NCBI RefSeq assembly: GCF_013409575.1
Contig: NZ_JACCCY010000004.1
Coordinates: 1 to 64,000, forward strand
Direction of reading: 5' to 3'
Length of the DNA stretch: 64,000 nt
From: Macellibacteroides fermentans
GTDB lineage: Bacteria; Bacteroidota; Bacteroidia; Bacteroidales; Tannerellaceae
Under the pieces are notes generated by a model. It was not told the origin of the DNA. It was given only the letters and a program-made list of their open reading frames with translations, and did no database searches. Shown here in pieces: positions 33,981-44,200 of the stretch. A program made the position numbers and the translations under genes. Numbering within the stretch: position 1 is the first letter of the stretch; every line of letters begins with the position of its first letter.

Positions 33981-34943
33981 ATGGGAAATTTCTTTACATC
34001 ACTGTTTTCCGGTAGTTCCGAATCGCCAGAAGAGAGCAAGGCAAAAGAAGATAAGAAAAACTTCGATATCTTTAAGTACGACGGTGTGCGTGCACAAAAA
34101 ATAGGTCAGGTTACCTATGCGATCAAATGTTTTCTTGAAGCATTGAAAATTCAGTCAGATTTTGAAACGATGGGATATCTGGCAGTAGCCTATACTTCCG
34201 TAAATCAGCTGGAAGAAGCCTCTCAGGTGTACGATCAGATGGTGGAGGCGGAGCCAGATCATTTGTCAACCTGGATCACCCGCGCCAATCTGGCCTATAT
34301 GATGGAGCGTTACGAATCTGTAATTGAAGGCACCACCTATGTGATAGAAAAAGACAATACGCTAGCCAACGCCTTTTATCTCAGAGGCAAAGCATACCAA
34401 GGACTGAGCGATCTTCTGAATGCCCTGGCCGATCTTACCCGAACCATTGCACTCAAAGACGATTATACAGAAGCATACCTGTCCAGGGCGGAAGTCCTGC
34501 AGGGAATGAGACAGGCAGACGAAGCCCTGACGGATGTAGAGAAAGCCCTTGAACTTTCGCCGGAGGAAGAGGCATTGTATCTGCTACGCGGACAGATTCA
34601 TGAATCACAGGATAATCTGGATGCTGCACACGAGGATTACCAGTATGTGCTCGACTTGAATCCGTTTAATGAAGATGCTTACGTGATGAAAGGTAAATTG
34701 CTTATAAAACAAGGGAAACCTGCCGAAGCCGCCGACCTGTTCACAGATGCCATCGAGCTTAAACCCGATTTTGCCAAGGCCTTTGCCGAAAGAGGACGGG
34801 CCTACACGCTGCTGGGAAAATCGAAAGAGGCGCTTGAAGATCTGAAGCAGGCCATAGAACTTGACCCTCAGGGTGAAGAGGCTAAAAAGATTGAAGGGCA
34901 ACATACCAATTTCGACGATATGTATAAAGGAGGCATCTTCTGA
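33981..34943 (+). CDS. Tetratricopeptide-repeat protein
   Basis: 320 aa with about seven TPR units (about 30-310), for instance FYLRGKAYQGLSDLLNALAD, LYLLRGQIHESQDNLDAAHE and AFAERGRAYTLLGKSKEALE. TPRs build a superhelix for protein-protein contacts. The N-terminus (MGNFFTSLFSGSSESPEESK) is not a convincing signal peptide, so the protein is probably cytoplasmic. It is a single-gene unit with its own promoter; the stop codon lies in a hairpin (34934-34963). The partner is unknown. Confidence 0.85.
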   Translation: MGNFFTSLFSGSSESPEESKAKEDKKNFDIFKYDGVRAQKIGQVTYAIKCFLEALKIQSDFETMGYLAVAYTSVNQLEEASQVYDQMVEAEPDHLSTWITRANLAYMMERYESVIEGTTYVIEKDNTLANAFYLRGKAYQGLSDLLNALADLTRTIALKDDYTEAYLSRAEVLQGMRQADEALTDVEKALELSPEEEALYLLRGQIHESQDNLDAAHEDYQYVLDLNPFNEDAYVMKGKLLIKQGKPAEAADLFTDAIELKPDFAKAFAERGRAYTLLGKSKEALEDLKQAIELDPQGEEAKKIEGQHTNFDDMYKGGIF

Positions 34944-34963
34944 TCAGTGATGAACAGAAGATG
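34934..34963. other. Hairpin over the stop codon of the TPR gene
   Basis: CATCTTCTG (34934-34942) and CAGAAGATG (34955-34963) form a perfect 9-bp stem. There is no T tract, so it is either a weak terminator between the convergent TPR and mgtE genes or an mRNA-end stabiliser. Confidence 0.45.
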
Positions 34964-34991
34964 ATTCCCTGTGCGCTAACAAATTTACGGA

Positions 34992-36338
34992 TTAAGACAG
35001 AGCGGCCGTAATAAACATATAGATCATCATACCGATGATGTCGTTTGTAATGGAGATAAATGGCCCGGTAGCCAAAGCCGGGTCAATCTTAAACCGATCC
35101 AGAGTCATCGGAACCAGGGTGCCGAATATACTGGCAAACATCACTACAGCAAAAAGACTAAGTGAAACCGAGGCCGTAATCGCCCGGTTGTTCAGCATGA
35201 AGAAGTTATAGATGAAAACAACCAGACTGATGATGCTGGCATTGATTAATGAAACCGCCGATTCCTTAACGATTTGTTTCCATACATTGCCTTGTTTCAA
35301 AGAATTATTGGCCAGGCCCTGAACGACGATTGCCGACGACTGGATTCCAACGTTCCCTCCGGTTCCTCCGATGAGCGGAATAAACAATGCCATTTTGGGA
35401 TTCGCTGCAAAGCTCGATTCAAAACCTCCCAGTAAGACCGAATTACCCAACCCCCCTATCATGCCGATAAGCAACCAGGGAAGACGGGCGGCAGTCTGTA
35501 AGATCACATTATCCGAAGTTTCCACGTCCTGCGAGATACCTGAAGCCAACTGATAGTCGCGTTCATGCTGTTCTCGAACTTCGTCCATTACGTCGTCGAT
35601 GGTGATTCTTCCTACCAACCGGCCGATACTATCAATAACGGGCAGAGCCACAAGGTCATACTTCTCAATAGTCTGAGCCACTTCCTCGATGCTGTCGCTA
35701 TCCTTTACCGCAATCGGATCCTTTTTCATCACGTGCTTGATTTTGGATACAGACGGACTCGTGATCATCTTTTTTAGAGGAAGAACCCCCCTGAGCCGTT
35801 CGTCATCGTCAACCACATACACATAATAAATCTCATCCATCTCCTCGGCCTGCGACCTCATCTCTTCCAGACACTTGGGCATACTCCAATTCTCGTTCAC
35901 CACGATCATTTCGGTACCCATAAGTCCCCCGGCCGTATCTTCGTCGTATTTCAACAGGTCTACGATATCTCCGGCCTGTTCAACGTCTTCAATATGCGAA
36001 AGAATTTCTTCCTGCGTATCTTCGTCAAGCTCACGCATCAGGTCAACCGCATCGTCGGTCTCCATGAAGTCGATAAAGCGCTTGGCAATCAGCTCGCTGG
36101 GCAGCTCCTTCAGAAGTTTACGCCGGTCCTCTTCGTCCAGCTCCATCAAAACATCGGCCGCCTTCTCTCCATCCATAAGCATGTAGAGATAGATAGCTTC
36201 TTCCAGGTCAAGTTCCTGAAATAGCTCGGCAATGTCTGCAGGATAAAGTTCCTGCAACATATTCACTGCCGCGGTTTCATCTTTGAGTTCGATAACTTCC
36301 CTAAGATGCTCTATATATTCTTTCGTAAGTTCAATCAT
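34992..36338 (-). CDS. mgtE: Magnesium transporter MgtE
   Basis: A Mg2+ channel of 448 aa. The acidic N-domain (about 1-130, with DIAELFQELDLEEAIYLYML) and two CBS domains (about 135-255, VKDSDSIEEVAQTIEKYDLV) act as the Mg2+ sensor that closes the pore. Five membrane helices follow (about 285-448), with the conserved pore segment PLIGGTGGNVGIQSSAIVVQ. All domains are complete. It begins 4 bases after the ksgA stop and is probably co-transcribed with it. The operon pairing is a matter of position; no functional link is known to me. Confidence 0.95.
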   Translation of the reverse strand: MIELTKEYIEHLREVIELKDETAAVNMLQELYPADIAELFQELDLEEAIYLYMLMDGEKAADVLMELDEEDRRKLLKELPSELIAKRFIDFMETDDAVDLMRELDEDTQEEILSHIEDVEQAGDIVDLLKYDEDTAGGLMGTEMIVVNENWSMPKCLEEMRSQAEEMDEIYYVYVVDDDERLRGVLPLKKMITSPSVSKIKHVMKKDPIAVKDSDSIEEVAQTIEKYDLVALPVIDSIGRLVGRITIDDVMDEVREQHERDYQLASGISQDVETSDNVILQTAARLPWLLIGMIGGLGNSVLLGGFESSFAANPKMALFIPLIGGTGGNVGIQSSAIVVQGLANNSLKQGNVWKQIVKESAVSLINASIISLVVFIYNFFMLNNRAITASVSLSLFAVVMFASIFGTLVPMTLDRFKIDPALATGPFISITNDIIGMMIYMFITAALS

Positions 36339-36342
36339 ACCT

Positions 36343-37170
36343 TTATTCTATTTCAGAAAGGTCAGATACTACCGGCACCTGTCCGCCTGTTTTTTTCAGA
36401 TAGGCATCCGTGATATGAGTTAATTCTATAAATTGCTCGACAGAAAGCTGCTCCGGCCGTTTATCAAAAATAGGCAAGGCATAATCCGGAAAGTCTTTTC
36501 CAAGCAGAGGTTTCATTGAATTACGTAACGTCTTCCTGCGTTGGTTGAAAGAGGTCTTGATCACCGACTTGAAAAGCTTCTCGTCGCAGCCCAACGACTC
36601 CCGTTTGTTACGAACCATACGGATTACAGCACTCTGTACTTTGGGCGGCGGATTAAATACCGAGGCATCCACCGTAAAAAGATATTCGATGTCGTACCAG
36701 GCCTGCAGCAGCACACTTAAGATACCGTAAGCTTTCTTTCCCGGTCCCGAAGCAAGCCGTTCGGCCACCTCCTTCTGTATCATCCCCGAGCAACAAGGCA
36801 CCTTTTCCTTGTAATCAAGAACTTTGAAAAAGATCTGGCTTGAAATATTGTAGGGGTAATTACCTATTACGCAGAAGGGACCTTCAAACAAAGTCTCCAA
36901 ATCAAGTTTCAGAAAATCTTCGGCCAGGATTCTTCCGGCTAATGCAGGGAAATTCTCATTTAAGTAAGCAACAGATTCCCTGTCTAGTTCAACCACCGAA
37001 AGGTCGTGTCCCTCTTCAAGTAAAAATGTAGTAAGTACTCCCATTCCCGGGCCTATCTCAAGAACGGGTAGGTGTTTGTAATCAGACAACGTTTCGGCAA
37101 TTCTGCGCGCAATGCTCAGATCCTTAAGGAAATGCTGTCCTAATGATTTTTTTGGTTTTACCAATCTCAT
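36343..37170 (-). CDS. ksgA: 16S rRNA (adenine-1518/1519-N6) dimethyltransferase
   Basis: Dimethylates two adjacent adenines in helix 45 of 16S rRNA during late small-subunit assembly. From the ATG at 37170 it is 275 aa with KPKKSLGQHFLKD at the start, the AdoMet site VLEIGPGMGVLTTFLLE, and the catalytic NYPYNISSQIF (NPPY-like). A longer frame from 37242 would begin at TTG next to a minus-strand -7 element, so the shorter start is preferred. It shares a very compact divergent promoter region with the flippase-like gene, and mgtE follows after 4 bases. Confidence 0.94.
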   Translation of the reverse strand: MRLVKPKKSLGQHFLKDLSIARRIAETLSDYKHLPVLEIGPGMGVLTTFLLEEGHDLSVVELDRESVAYLNENFPALAGRILAEDFLKLDLETLFEGPFCVIGNYPYNISSQIFFKVLDYKEKVPCCSGMIQKEVAERLASGPGKKAYGILSVLLQAWYDIEYLFTVDASVFNPPPKVQSAVIRMVRNKRESLGCDEKLFKSVIKTSFNQRRKTLRNSMKPLLGKDFPDYALPIFDKRPEQLSVEQFIELTHITDAYLKKTGGQVPVVSDLSEIE

Positions 37171-37212
37171 CCACTTCTTTGGTGTAAAATGTTTGTATTT
37201 GAATATTATGCT

Positions 37213-37220
37213 TATCTTTG
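37213..37220 (+). promoter_or_regulatory. -7 element of the flippase-like gene
   Basis: TATCTTTG matches TAnnTTTG; TTTG at 37192-37195 lies 17 bases upstream as a possible -33 box. It sits 8 bases from the opposing ksgA -7 element. Confidence 0.6.
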
Positions 37221-37228
37221 CAGATGGA

Positions 37229-37236
37229 CAAAAGTA
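37229..37236 (-). promoter_or_regulatory. -7 element of ksgA-mgtE
   Basis: The minus strand reads TACTTTTG, matching TAnnTTTG, 58 bases before the ksgA ATG at 37170. It faces the + strand -7 element at 37213-37220. Confidence 0.55.
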
Positions 37237-37266
37237 CAACAAATAATTTAAAGTACCCTATGCGTA

Positions 37267-38277
37267 ATGGAATTTAAGAGTATGCTCCGTACGATTCTTA
37301 AGATATGTCTTCCTCTTGCCTTTGGAGTATTATTGCTCTGGTTTCTTTATAGAAAAATGGATATTTCCGTAATTATGAAAGTAATTAAGGAAGGCGTTCG
37401 TTATGATATTATATTGTTTTCATTGTTGTTTGGAGCGGGAGCCAATGTAATCCGCGCACTTCGCTGGGAATTGCTTATCAATTCTTCGGGCGACCATCCG
37501 AAACGAAGTAATGTAATCTGGGCGGTTTTAGGCAATTATGCCGTAAATCTGGTGCTTCCCCGTGTTGGCGAAGTATGGAGATGTGGCGTAGTATCCCGTT
37601 ACGACAAGATTTCGTTTTCAAAACTGTTTGGTACACTACTGGTAGATCGTGTTATGGATACAATCATGGTTGGGTTGATAACCGCCTTCATATTCGTATT
37701 CCATTTTGGATTTTTCCTGAGCTTCTTCTCCAAGAATCCCGAGTTACTGCAAGGATTCCAAACAACCTTTACCTCCTTGTGGATTTATGTGGTTCTTGTA
37801 ATTATAGCAGCGGTTGTATGGTTTGTTTTTACCTATATGAAACATTTCAGTCTGGTAAAGAAAATCAAAGCAACGTTGTCTAATGTGTGGGATGGAATCC
37901 GTTCGGTCTGGTTTATGAAAGAAAAGACGAAGTTTGTTCTGTATACCCTATTGATCTGGGTAGGCTATTTCCTTTTCTTCTATATAACGTTCTATGCTTT
38001 TGACTTTACAAAAGAACTCGGTATTTCAGTGGGATTGATCGCCTTTACAATGAGTAGTATCGGCGTGGCTGTACCGGTTCAGGGAGCTATCGGCCCCTGG
38101 CATTTCATGGTAATCGCCACCCTGGTTTGCTTTAATGTAAACGGAAACGATGCCGCCGCTTTTGCATTGGTGGTTCATACCTTGCAGACAGTCTGGACCG
38201 GATTGGTTGGCGTGGCAGGAATAATAGCACTCTCGGTTACGAATCGTAAAGACAAACCGGCGGTTGCAAATAAGTAA
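37267..38277 (+). CDS. Lysylphosphatidylglycerol synthase TM-region/flippase-like membrane protein
   Basis: 336 aa with seven or eight membrane helices (for instance ICLPLAFGVLLLWFLYRKM, LWIYVVLVIIAAVVWFVFTY, FVLYTLLIWVGYFLFFYITF). It matches the integral-membrane domain of MprF-type proteins (UPF0104/DUF-type), with RALRWELLI and the loop PVQGAIGPWHFMV. It has no aminoacyl-transferase domain, so it would at most move a lipid-linked substrate across the inner membrane; that role is inference. ATG 37267 is used; an internal Met five codons on is possible. The pepD reading frame overlaps its end, but the pepD start lies 43 bases beyond. Confidence 0.82.
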   Translation: MEFKSMLRTILKICLPLAFGVLLLWFLYRKMDISVIMKVIKEGVRYDIILFSLLFGAGANVIRALRWELLINSSGDHPKRSNVIWAVLGNYAVNLVLPRVGEVWRCGVVSRYDKISFSKLFGTLLVDRVMDTIMVGLITAFIFVFHFGFFLSFFSKNPELLQGFQTTFTSLWIYVVLVIIAAVVWFVFTYMKHFSLVKKIKATLSNVWDGIRSVWFMKEKTKFVLYTLLIWVGYFLFFYITFYAFDFTKELGISVGLIAFTMSSIGVAVPVQGAIGPWHFMVIATLVCFNVNGNDAAAFALVVHTLQTVWTGLVGVAGIIALSVTNRKDKPAVANK

Positions 38278-38320
38278 GTGTTTTTTTATTTTATCTGTTC
38301 AAAGTAAATTTTTAACTCCT

Positions 38321-39775
38321 ATGGCAGCAGAAATCAGAAATCTTTCTCCTCAGCATGTTTGGGGCTATTTCCATGACCTCACGCAGATTCCACGTCCAAC
38401 AGGACATATGGATGCGGTAACCCGTTATATCCTTGCTTTTGGAAAAGAATCGGGTCTTGAAACCCTGCAGGACAAAACCGGTAACATTGTGATCAGAAAA
38501 CCGGCCACTCCTGGAATGGAACATTGCAAGACTGTAATCATTCAGGGCCATCTGGATATGGTTCCTCAGAAAAATACTGCGACTGTACATAATTTTGAAA
38601 CCGATCCGATCGATGCTTACATCGATGGCGATTGGGTAACCGCAAGAGATACCACGCTGGGAGCCGACAATGGAATCGGTGTGGCACTTGCTTTGGCTGT
38701 GCTTTCGGACAATACGCTGAAGCACGGACCGGTTGAAGCCCTGTTTACTGTGGACGAAGAGGTTGGTATGGACGGCGCTTTCGGTTTGAAGCCCGGGTTC
38801 CTTAAAGGAGAAATCCTGATCAACGCCGACTCAGAAGAAGAGGGTGAACTTTTTGTTGGTTGTGCCGGCGGAGCCGATTTAAATATATCTTTCCAGTTTA
38901 AAGAGGATATTGCCATCCCCGAAGGAGATGTAGCGGTAAAATTATCTCTTACTGGCTTAAAAGGCGGACACTCGGGAGTGGATATCCATTTGGGAAGAGC
39001 CAATGCCAATAAGCTGATGTTCCGCTTTTTGAAAGAGGCGGTACGGGATTATGGAGCACGGTTGTCAAGTATCGATGGTGGATCGCTTCGTAACGCCATC
39101 CCCCGCGAAGCCGTTGCTATCATCACCATTCCCGGCGACAATGTAGAAGCGCTTTGGGAACTGGTAGCCGATTATCAGGATATGTTCCGTACAGAATATC
39201 AGGGAATAGAAGAGTCGGTTTTGTTTGTTGCAGAGCCTGCCGAATTGCCCGCTTCCCTTATTCCGGAAGAGATTCAGGACGACCTTATCAATGCCATTGA
39301 AGGTTGCCAGAACGGGGTGATCAGCATGTTGGCCGACTTCCCCGGAACTGTAGAAACTTCTACCAATCTGGCTTCTGTCAAGAAAAGCGACCAATTGATC
39401 GAGATTAAGATACTTACCCGTAGTTCATCCGAAAGTCGTAAAGAGCAGATCTGTTCAAGTCTGGAAAGCGTCTTTGCCCTTGCCGGAGCCAAAGTAGAGT
39501 ATGGTAGCTCGTATGGAGGTTGGCAACCCAATATCAAATCGGAGATCCTGGGTGTCATGCAAAGAGTGTACGAACAGAAATTTGGCAGAACACCGAATGT
39601 AAAAGTAATGCATGCCGGTCTGGAATGTGGTATCATTCAAACGGTTTATCCGGATATGGATATGATCTCTTTTGGTCCGGATCTGCAATATCCGCACTCG
39701 CCCGACGAAAGAGTAGGTATCTCTTCCGTTCAAAAAGTATGGACATTCCTTACCGAAACGCTGGCAGCCATGTAA
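38321..39775 (+). CDS. pepD: Aminoacyl-histidine dipeptidase (M20C)
   Basis: Cleaves Xaa-His dipeptides such as carnosine and other dipeptides in the cytoplasm. From the ATG at 38321 it is 484 aa, like E. coli PepD. Metal ligands and catalytic residues are present: QGHLDMVPQKN (His, Asp), LGADNGIGVAL (bridging Asp), DEEVGMDGAFG (Glu pair), NADSEEEGELFVG (Asp) and the C-terminal MHAGLECGI (His). The lid domain (about 200-385) includes LKGGHSGVDIHLGRANANK. A longer in-frame reading from 38264 starts inside the preceding gene and is rejected. A hairpin terminator follows. Confidence 0.94.
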   Translation: MAAEIRNLSPQHVWGYFHDLTQIPRPTGHMDAVTRYILAFGKESGLETLQDKTGNIVIRKPATPGMEHCKTVIIQGHLDMVPQKNTATVHNFETDPIDAYIDGDWVTARDTTLGADNGIGVALALAVLSDNTLKHGPVEALFTVDEEVGMDGAFGLKPGFLKGEILINADSEEEGELFVGCAGGADLNISFQFKEDIAIPEGDVAVKLSLTGLKGGHSGVDIHLGRANANKLMFRFLKEAVRDYGARLSSIDGGSLRNAIPREAVAIITIPGDNVEALWELVADYQDMFRTEYQGIEESVLFVAEPAELPASLIPEEIQDDLINAIEGCQNGVISMLADFPGTVETSTNLASVKKSDQLIEIKILTRSSSESRKEQICSSLESVFALAGAKVEYGSSYGGWQPNIKSEILGVMQRVYEQKFGRTPNVKVMHAGLECGIIQTVYPDMDMISFGPDLQYPHSPDERVGISSVQKVWTFLTETLAAM

Positions 39776-39798
39776 TTTTAAAATTAAATATAATGAAT

Positions 39799-39833
39799 AG
39801 GGTGTGTCTGATACAGATGCACCCTGTTTGTTT
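39799..39833 (+). terminator. Terminator after pepD
   Basis: The 12-base arms 39799-39810 and 39814-39825 (AGGGTGTGTCTG / CAGATGCACCCT) pair with a 2-bp internal mismatch and a 3-base loop, followed by GTTTGTTTT. Confidence 0.75.
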
Positions 39834-39889
39834 TGATACCAACGTCAATACTATGTACTTCATTTGTTTATAGTTTGTAAAAAAAATTG

Positions 39890-39897
39890 TAATTTTG
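39890..39897 (+). promoter_or_regulatory. -7 element of the rex-porU-porV operon
   Basis: TAATTTTG matches TAnnTTTG, 32 bases before the rex ATG. Upstream TTTG copies lie at 39863 and 39874, neither at the ideal spacing. Confidence 0.6.
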
Positions 39898-39929
39898 TCC
39901 CTCACAAAAAATAAATAATCTAACGGCAA

Positions 39930-40577
39930 ATGGCTAACGATGAATTAAAACAGACCTGGAAAGTACCAGAGCCAACCCTAAGAAGGCTTCCGTGGTATTT
40001 AGCCTTTGTGAAGTTGTTAAAACAAAGAGGAGAAACGTCGATTTCGTCTACACAGATAGCCAAAGAGATCAACGTGGATGCCAGTCAGGTTGCCAAAGAC
40101 TTATCTTATGTAAACATCTCCGGAAAAACCAGGGTAGGGTACGAAATAGACACGCTGATTGATGTGCTGGAAGATTTTCTGGGATTCAACTCAACTCATA
40201 AAGCCTTCCTGTTCGGGGTTGGTAGCCTGGGGGCTGCCTTGTTGCAGGATACCGGACTTGGTCAGTACGGACTCGAGATCGTAGCCGGTTTCGATATCCG
40301 CGAAGAACTTTCCGGAACTTCGATAAACGGAATTCCGGTTTATCACATGAGCGAGCTCAGCACCATGCAAAAGAGGTATGGAGCCACTATCGGGATTATC
40401 ACGGTTCCGGTTGATAAAGCCCAGGAGGTAACCAATCACATTATAACCGAAGGCATCAAGGCCCTTTGGAACTTTACCCCCTTCCGTATCCGTGTGCCGG
40501 AGCATATTGTTGTACAGAACACCTCCTTATACGCCCATCTGGCATTAATGTTCAACCGAATGAATTCAACAAACTAA
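39930..40577 (+). CDS. rex: Redox-sensing transcriptional repressor Rex
   Basis: Represses fermentation and respiration genes when NAD+ is high and is released by NADH. 215 aa with an N-terminal winged helix (about 10-85, PTLRRLPWYLAFVKLLKQRG; DASQVAKDLSYVNISGKTR) and a Rossmann domain (FGVGSLGAALLQD, the dinucleotide loop), ending in the domain-swapped helix AHLALMFNRM. It leads an apparent operon rex-FAH-porU-porV-ispF with very short gaps, so expression of secretion genes may be read from the rex promoter. oadGAB, 6 kb away, is a plausible target type but its site is poor. Confidence 0.94.
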   Translation: MANDELKQTWKVPEPTLRRLPWYLAFVKLLKQRGETSISSTQIAKEINVDASQVAKDLSYVNISGKTRVGYEIDTLIDVLEDFLGFNSTHKAFLFGVGSLGAALLQDTGLGQYGLEIVAGFDIREELSGTSINGIPVYHMSELSTMQKRYGATIGIITVPVDKAQEVTNHIITEGIKALWNFTPFRIRVPEHIVVQNTSLYAHLALMFNRMNSTN

Positions 40578-40580
40578 AAA

Positions 40581-41195
40581 ATGAAGGTTATTGCAGTTGG
40601 AATGAATTATGCGGCTCACAATAAAGAGCTGGATCATACGTTAGAATTAGCGGAGCCAACAATCTTTATGAAATCGGATTCATCTCTGCTTAAGGATGGT
40701 AAGCCATTCTTTATACCGGATTTTTCGGAAGAGATTCATTACGAAACGGAGATTGTAGTCAGAATAGACCGTCTGGGAAAGAATATAGCAGAACGTTTTG
40801 CCCACCGTTACTACAACGAGGTAACCGTAGGCATCGATTTTACCGCCCGTGACCTGCAACGGAAGCTCCGTTCGCAGGGATTACCGTGGGAAATCAGCAA
40901 GGCGTTTGATAATTCGGCCGTAACAGGAACTTTTATGCCGCTGGAACAGCTGGGAAAGGTGGACAACCTCTCTTTTCATCTGGATATCAACGGACAGAAG
41001 GTACAAGAAGGCAATACCGGCGACATGCTTTTTTCGGTGGATAAGATTGTGGCTTATGTAAGCCGCTTCTTTACATTGAAGATTGGCGATCTGATTTATA
41101 CAGGTACTCCGGTGGGCGTGGGCCCGGTACATATTGATGATCACCTGCAAGGATATATTGGCCAACATAAATTGCTCGATTTCTTTGTTAGGTAA
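40581..41195 (+). CDS. Fumarylacetoacetate hydrolase-family protein
   Basis: 204 aa, the compact single-domain form of the FAH superfamily (FAHD1-like). Metal ligands lie in EEIHYETEIVVRI (Glu-x-Glu) and in VGIDFTARDLQRKLR (Asp); VGMNYAAHNKELDH near the N-terminus and TGTPVGVGPV near the C-terminus are the family signatures. Members hydrolyse acylpyruvates, decarboxylate oxaloacetate or isomerise homoprotocatechuate products; with oadA in the same genome an oxaloacetate decarboxylase role is possible but unproven. It lies 3 bases after rex and 12 bases before porU. Confidence 0.9.
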   Translation: MKVIAVGMNYAAHNKELDHTLELAEPTIFMKSDSSLLKDGKPFFIPDFSEEIHYETEIVVRIDRLGKNIAERFAHRYYNEVTVGIDFTARDLQRKLRSQGLPWEISKAFDNSAVTGTFMPLEQLGKVDNLSFHLDINGQKVQEGNTGDMLFSVDKIVAYVSRFFTLKIGDLIYTGTPVGVGPVHIDDHLQGYIGQHKLLDFFVR

Positions 41196-41207
41196 GATAA
41201 CAAAGTC

Positions 41208-44200
41208 ATGAGAAAGCCTTTTTTGTCACTACTTATAACTCTATGCTTCCTATGCGCTTCACTCGGAGCGTCTGCAGTGGAATATGCCCCCTCTTCGGTG
41301 CTATCGCAAGGCCGGTGGGTAAAGATACGGGTGGCTCAAACAGGAATATATAAATTTACCTTTGACGAACTGCGGAAGATGGGCTTTGCCAATCCGGCGG
41401 CGGTATCGGTGTATGGGTATGGCGGATGGCCTTTGGACGAGGATTTCAGACAGCCTTATGCAGACGATCTTCCGCAATCAGCCGTATATAAAGGGGATAA
41501 CTACCTGCTTTTTTATGGTAGAGGTCCGGTTAAATGGAGCTATAGTCCCTCTTTAGCCACGTTTGTACACGAGAATAATCCCTATTCGAGCTATGGCTAT
41601 TATTTCCTTTCAGACACATCGCCTGTAAAGACCCTTGCCAAAGAGACTTCGGTAACCGGGGCCTCGTTGCAGGTTAATACGTACGACGACTATTTTGTAC
41701 ACGAAAAAGACCAGGTGTCGGTCAACAAGTCGGGCCGCGAACTTTTCGGAGAATCGTTCTCCCTTAACACCGGTCAGACATTCCCCTTTGCCGTGCCGGG
41801 TATTACGGACGATCCCGCCAAGATATCCTTCCGGTTTATTGCCAAACCTACCACCGGACAGGCTTTGGTAATCCTCACCGCCGGTACTCAGCCTTTGTTA
41901 AATGCATCAATTCCCAGAAGCAGCATAGACGATTCCTATACCAAAGCGCTGGAACTTTCGCGCACGGTAAGCTGGAACGGAGCCAAAACCCCGTACGTAC
42001 AGGTAGGAATAACCTACAGCCGTAACACCAACGACCTGGCGCATCTGGATTACATCCGGCTGCATGCCGTACGTACACTCAAGATGTACGGACCTTATAC
42101 CTTTTTTCGCAGCATCGCATCTGTGGGCAATGTGACCCGCTTCGTGCTTCAGGAGGCCTCTGCCGATGTTAAGATATGGGATGTTACCAACCCGGTGCTA
42201 CCGGTCGAGATGGAGACTACCCTGAACGGAACGGAATGTTCCTTTACGATTCCGGCATCCAACACCCTTAGGGAGTTTGTAGCCGTAGATATCTCAAAAA
42301 CACTTCCGGCTCCCGAAACCGTGGGTGTGGTTTCCAATCAGAACCTGCACGCATTGGAACAGACAGATATGGTAATCCTTACACATCCGGCTTTTATGGA
42401 ACAGGCCGAGCGTCTGGCTGCACTACATCGATCGGAATCCGGACTTAAGGTTACCGTTGTAACCCCCGAGCCCGTATACAACGAGTTTTCGAGCGGTACA
42501 CCCGATGCCACAGCCTACAGGCGGTTGATGAAGATGTTTTACGACCGGGGCAAACAAGCCGGAACCGCCCCCCGGTATCTGTTGCTGTTTGGCGACGGAA
42601 CTTTCGACAACCGCATGATTACCAGCGAATGGAAGAACCTTACCAACCTCAACCTGCTGCTTACCTACCAATCAAAGGAGTCACTTAATATGTATACCTA
42701 CGTGACCGACGATTATTTCGGCTTTCTGGACGATTCGGAAGGAGCCAACCTGTCGGGCGACAAGCTGGATATCGGTATCGGTCGGTTTCCGGTACGAACC
42801 CTCGAGGAGGCAAAGATTGCCGTAAACAAAAGCATTGCATACATTGAAAATAAAACAGCCGGAGCCTGGAAAAACAACATAAGCTTTGTGGCGGACGACG
42901 GCGACAATAACCTGCACATGTCGCAGGCCAATCTGCTTGCTGATTATCTGGAAACAAATCACCCCGAGTTTCTGATCAATAAGATTTATTTCGATGCCTA
43001 CAAAAAGCAATCTTCCGGAGGGAAGGTGGGATATCCGGATGTAAACGCCCGTATCCTGAAAGAGCTTAAGAGCGGGCAGATGATTCTAAATTATACCGGT
43101 CACGGTAGCACCGCCTACTGGGGAGCCGAAGGGGTGCTATCCCAATCCGAAATAAAGCAGTTCAACTATCCCTATCTTCCCTTGTGGATAACGGCTACCT
43201 GCGATTTTGCCCGTTTCGATGCTGTAAATACCTCGGCCGGCGAAGATGTATTCCTTAATCCCACCAGCGGAGGGATAGCTTTGTTCACCACCACCCGGGT
43301 GGTGGATGCCAACCCTAATTTTCAGATAAACAAACAGCTGATAAACAATCTTTTTGTAAAGAACGGCGGTAAAAGGCTTAGTCTGGGAGATATCATGCGT
43401 ACCACCAAGGTGAGCCTGGGGAACGACCTCAACAAACTAAACTTTACATTGATAGGAGATCCGGCCCTTACCCTATCGTATCCCGGTAAGGAGATGCGCA
43501 TAACGGAGGTAAACGGTCAGCCGGTGGGAAGCGAGCCTATTCAGCTAAAAGCATTGGACAAGGTTACTGTAAAAGGAGAGGTGCTTACGCCGGATGGAAA
43601 GCGGGATACCGATTTTTCGGGTGTCTTGTCGCCCACCATGCTGGACAGCAAGCAGACGCTTACCACCCTCGACAACGATAAAACAGGCAACCCCTTTTCC
43701 TATACCACCTATCCCAATGTAATGTATACGGGTAAAGATTCAGTGCGTCAGGGGGAGTTCAGCTTTTCCTTTACCGTACCGAAAGACATCTCGTATTCCA
43801 ATAACAACGGAAAATTAAGCCTGTATGCCGGAAATACCCAAACAAGGGATGAGGCACAAGGAGCCTTCCTGCAGTTTAAGGTAGGAGGAACCTCCGACTC
43901 GGCACAGAAAGATACCGTTGGTCCGGAGATTCTGTATGCGTACCTCAACGATTCCACCTTCAGGGATGGGGGCAGAGTGAATACCACCCCGCTGTTTGTA
44001 GCCTATTTGCGTGACGAAAGCGGAGTAAACATCAGCGGAAGCAGCATCGGTCACGATGTGATGCTGGTGATAGACGGACTTATTTCCCAAAGCTACAACC
44101 TGAACAGCTACTACGAATCGGTTGCAGGTTCCGAGGGCGAAGGCCGCATCGTGTTTCCCATACCCGCCCTCGAGCCCGGAATGCATACGGCCGAATTTGT

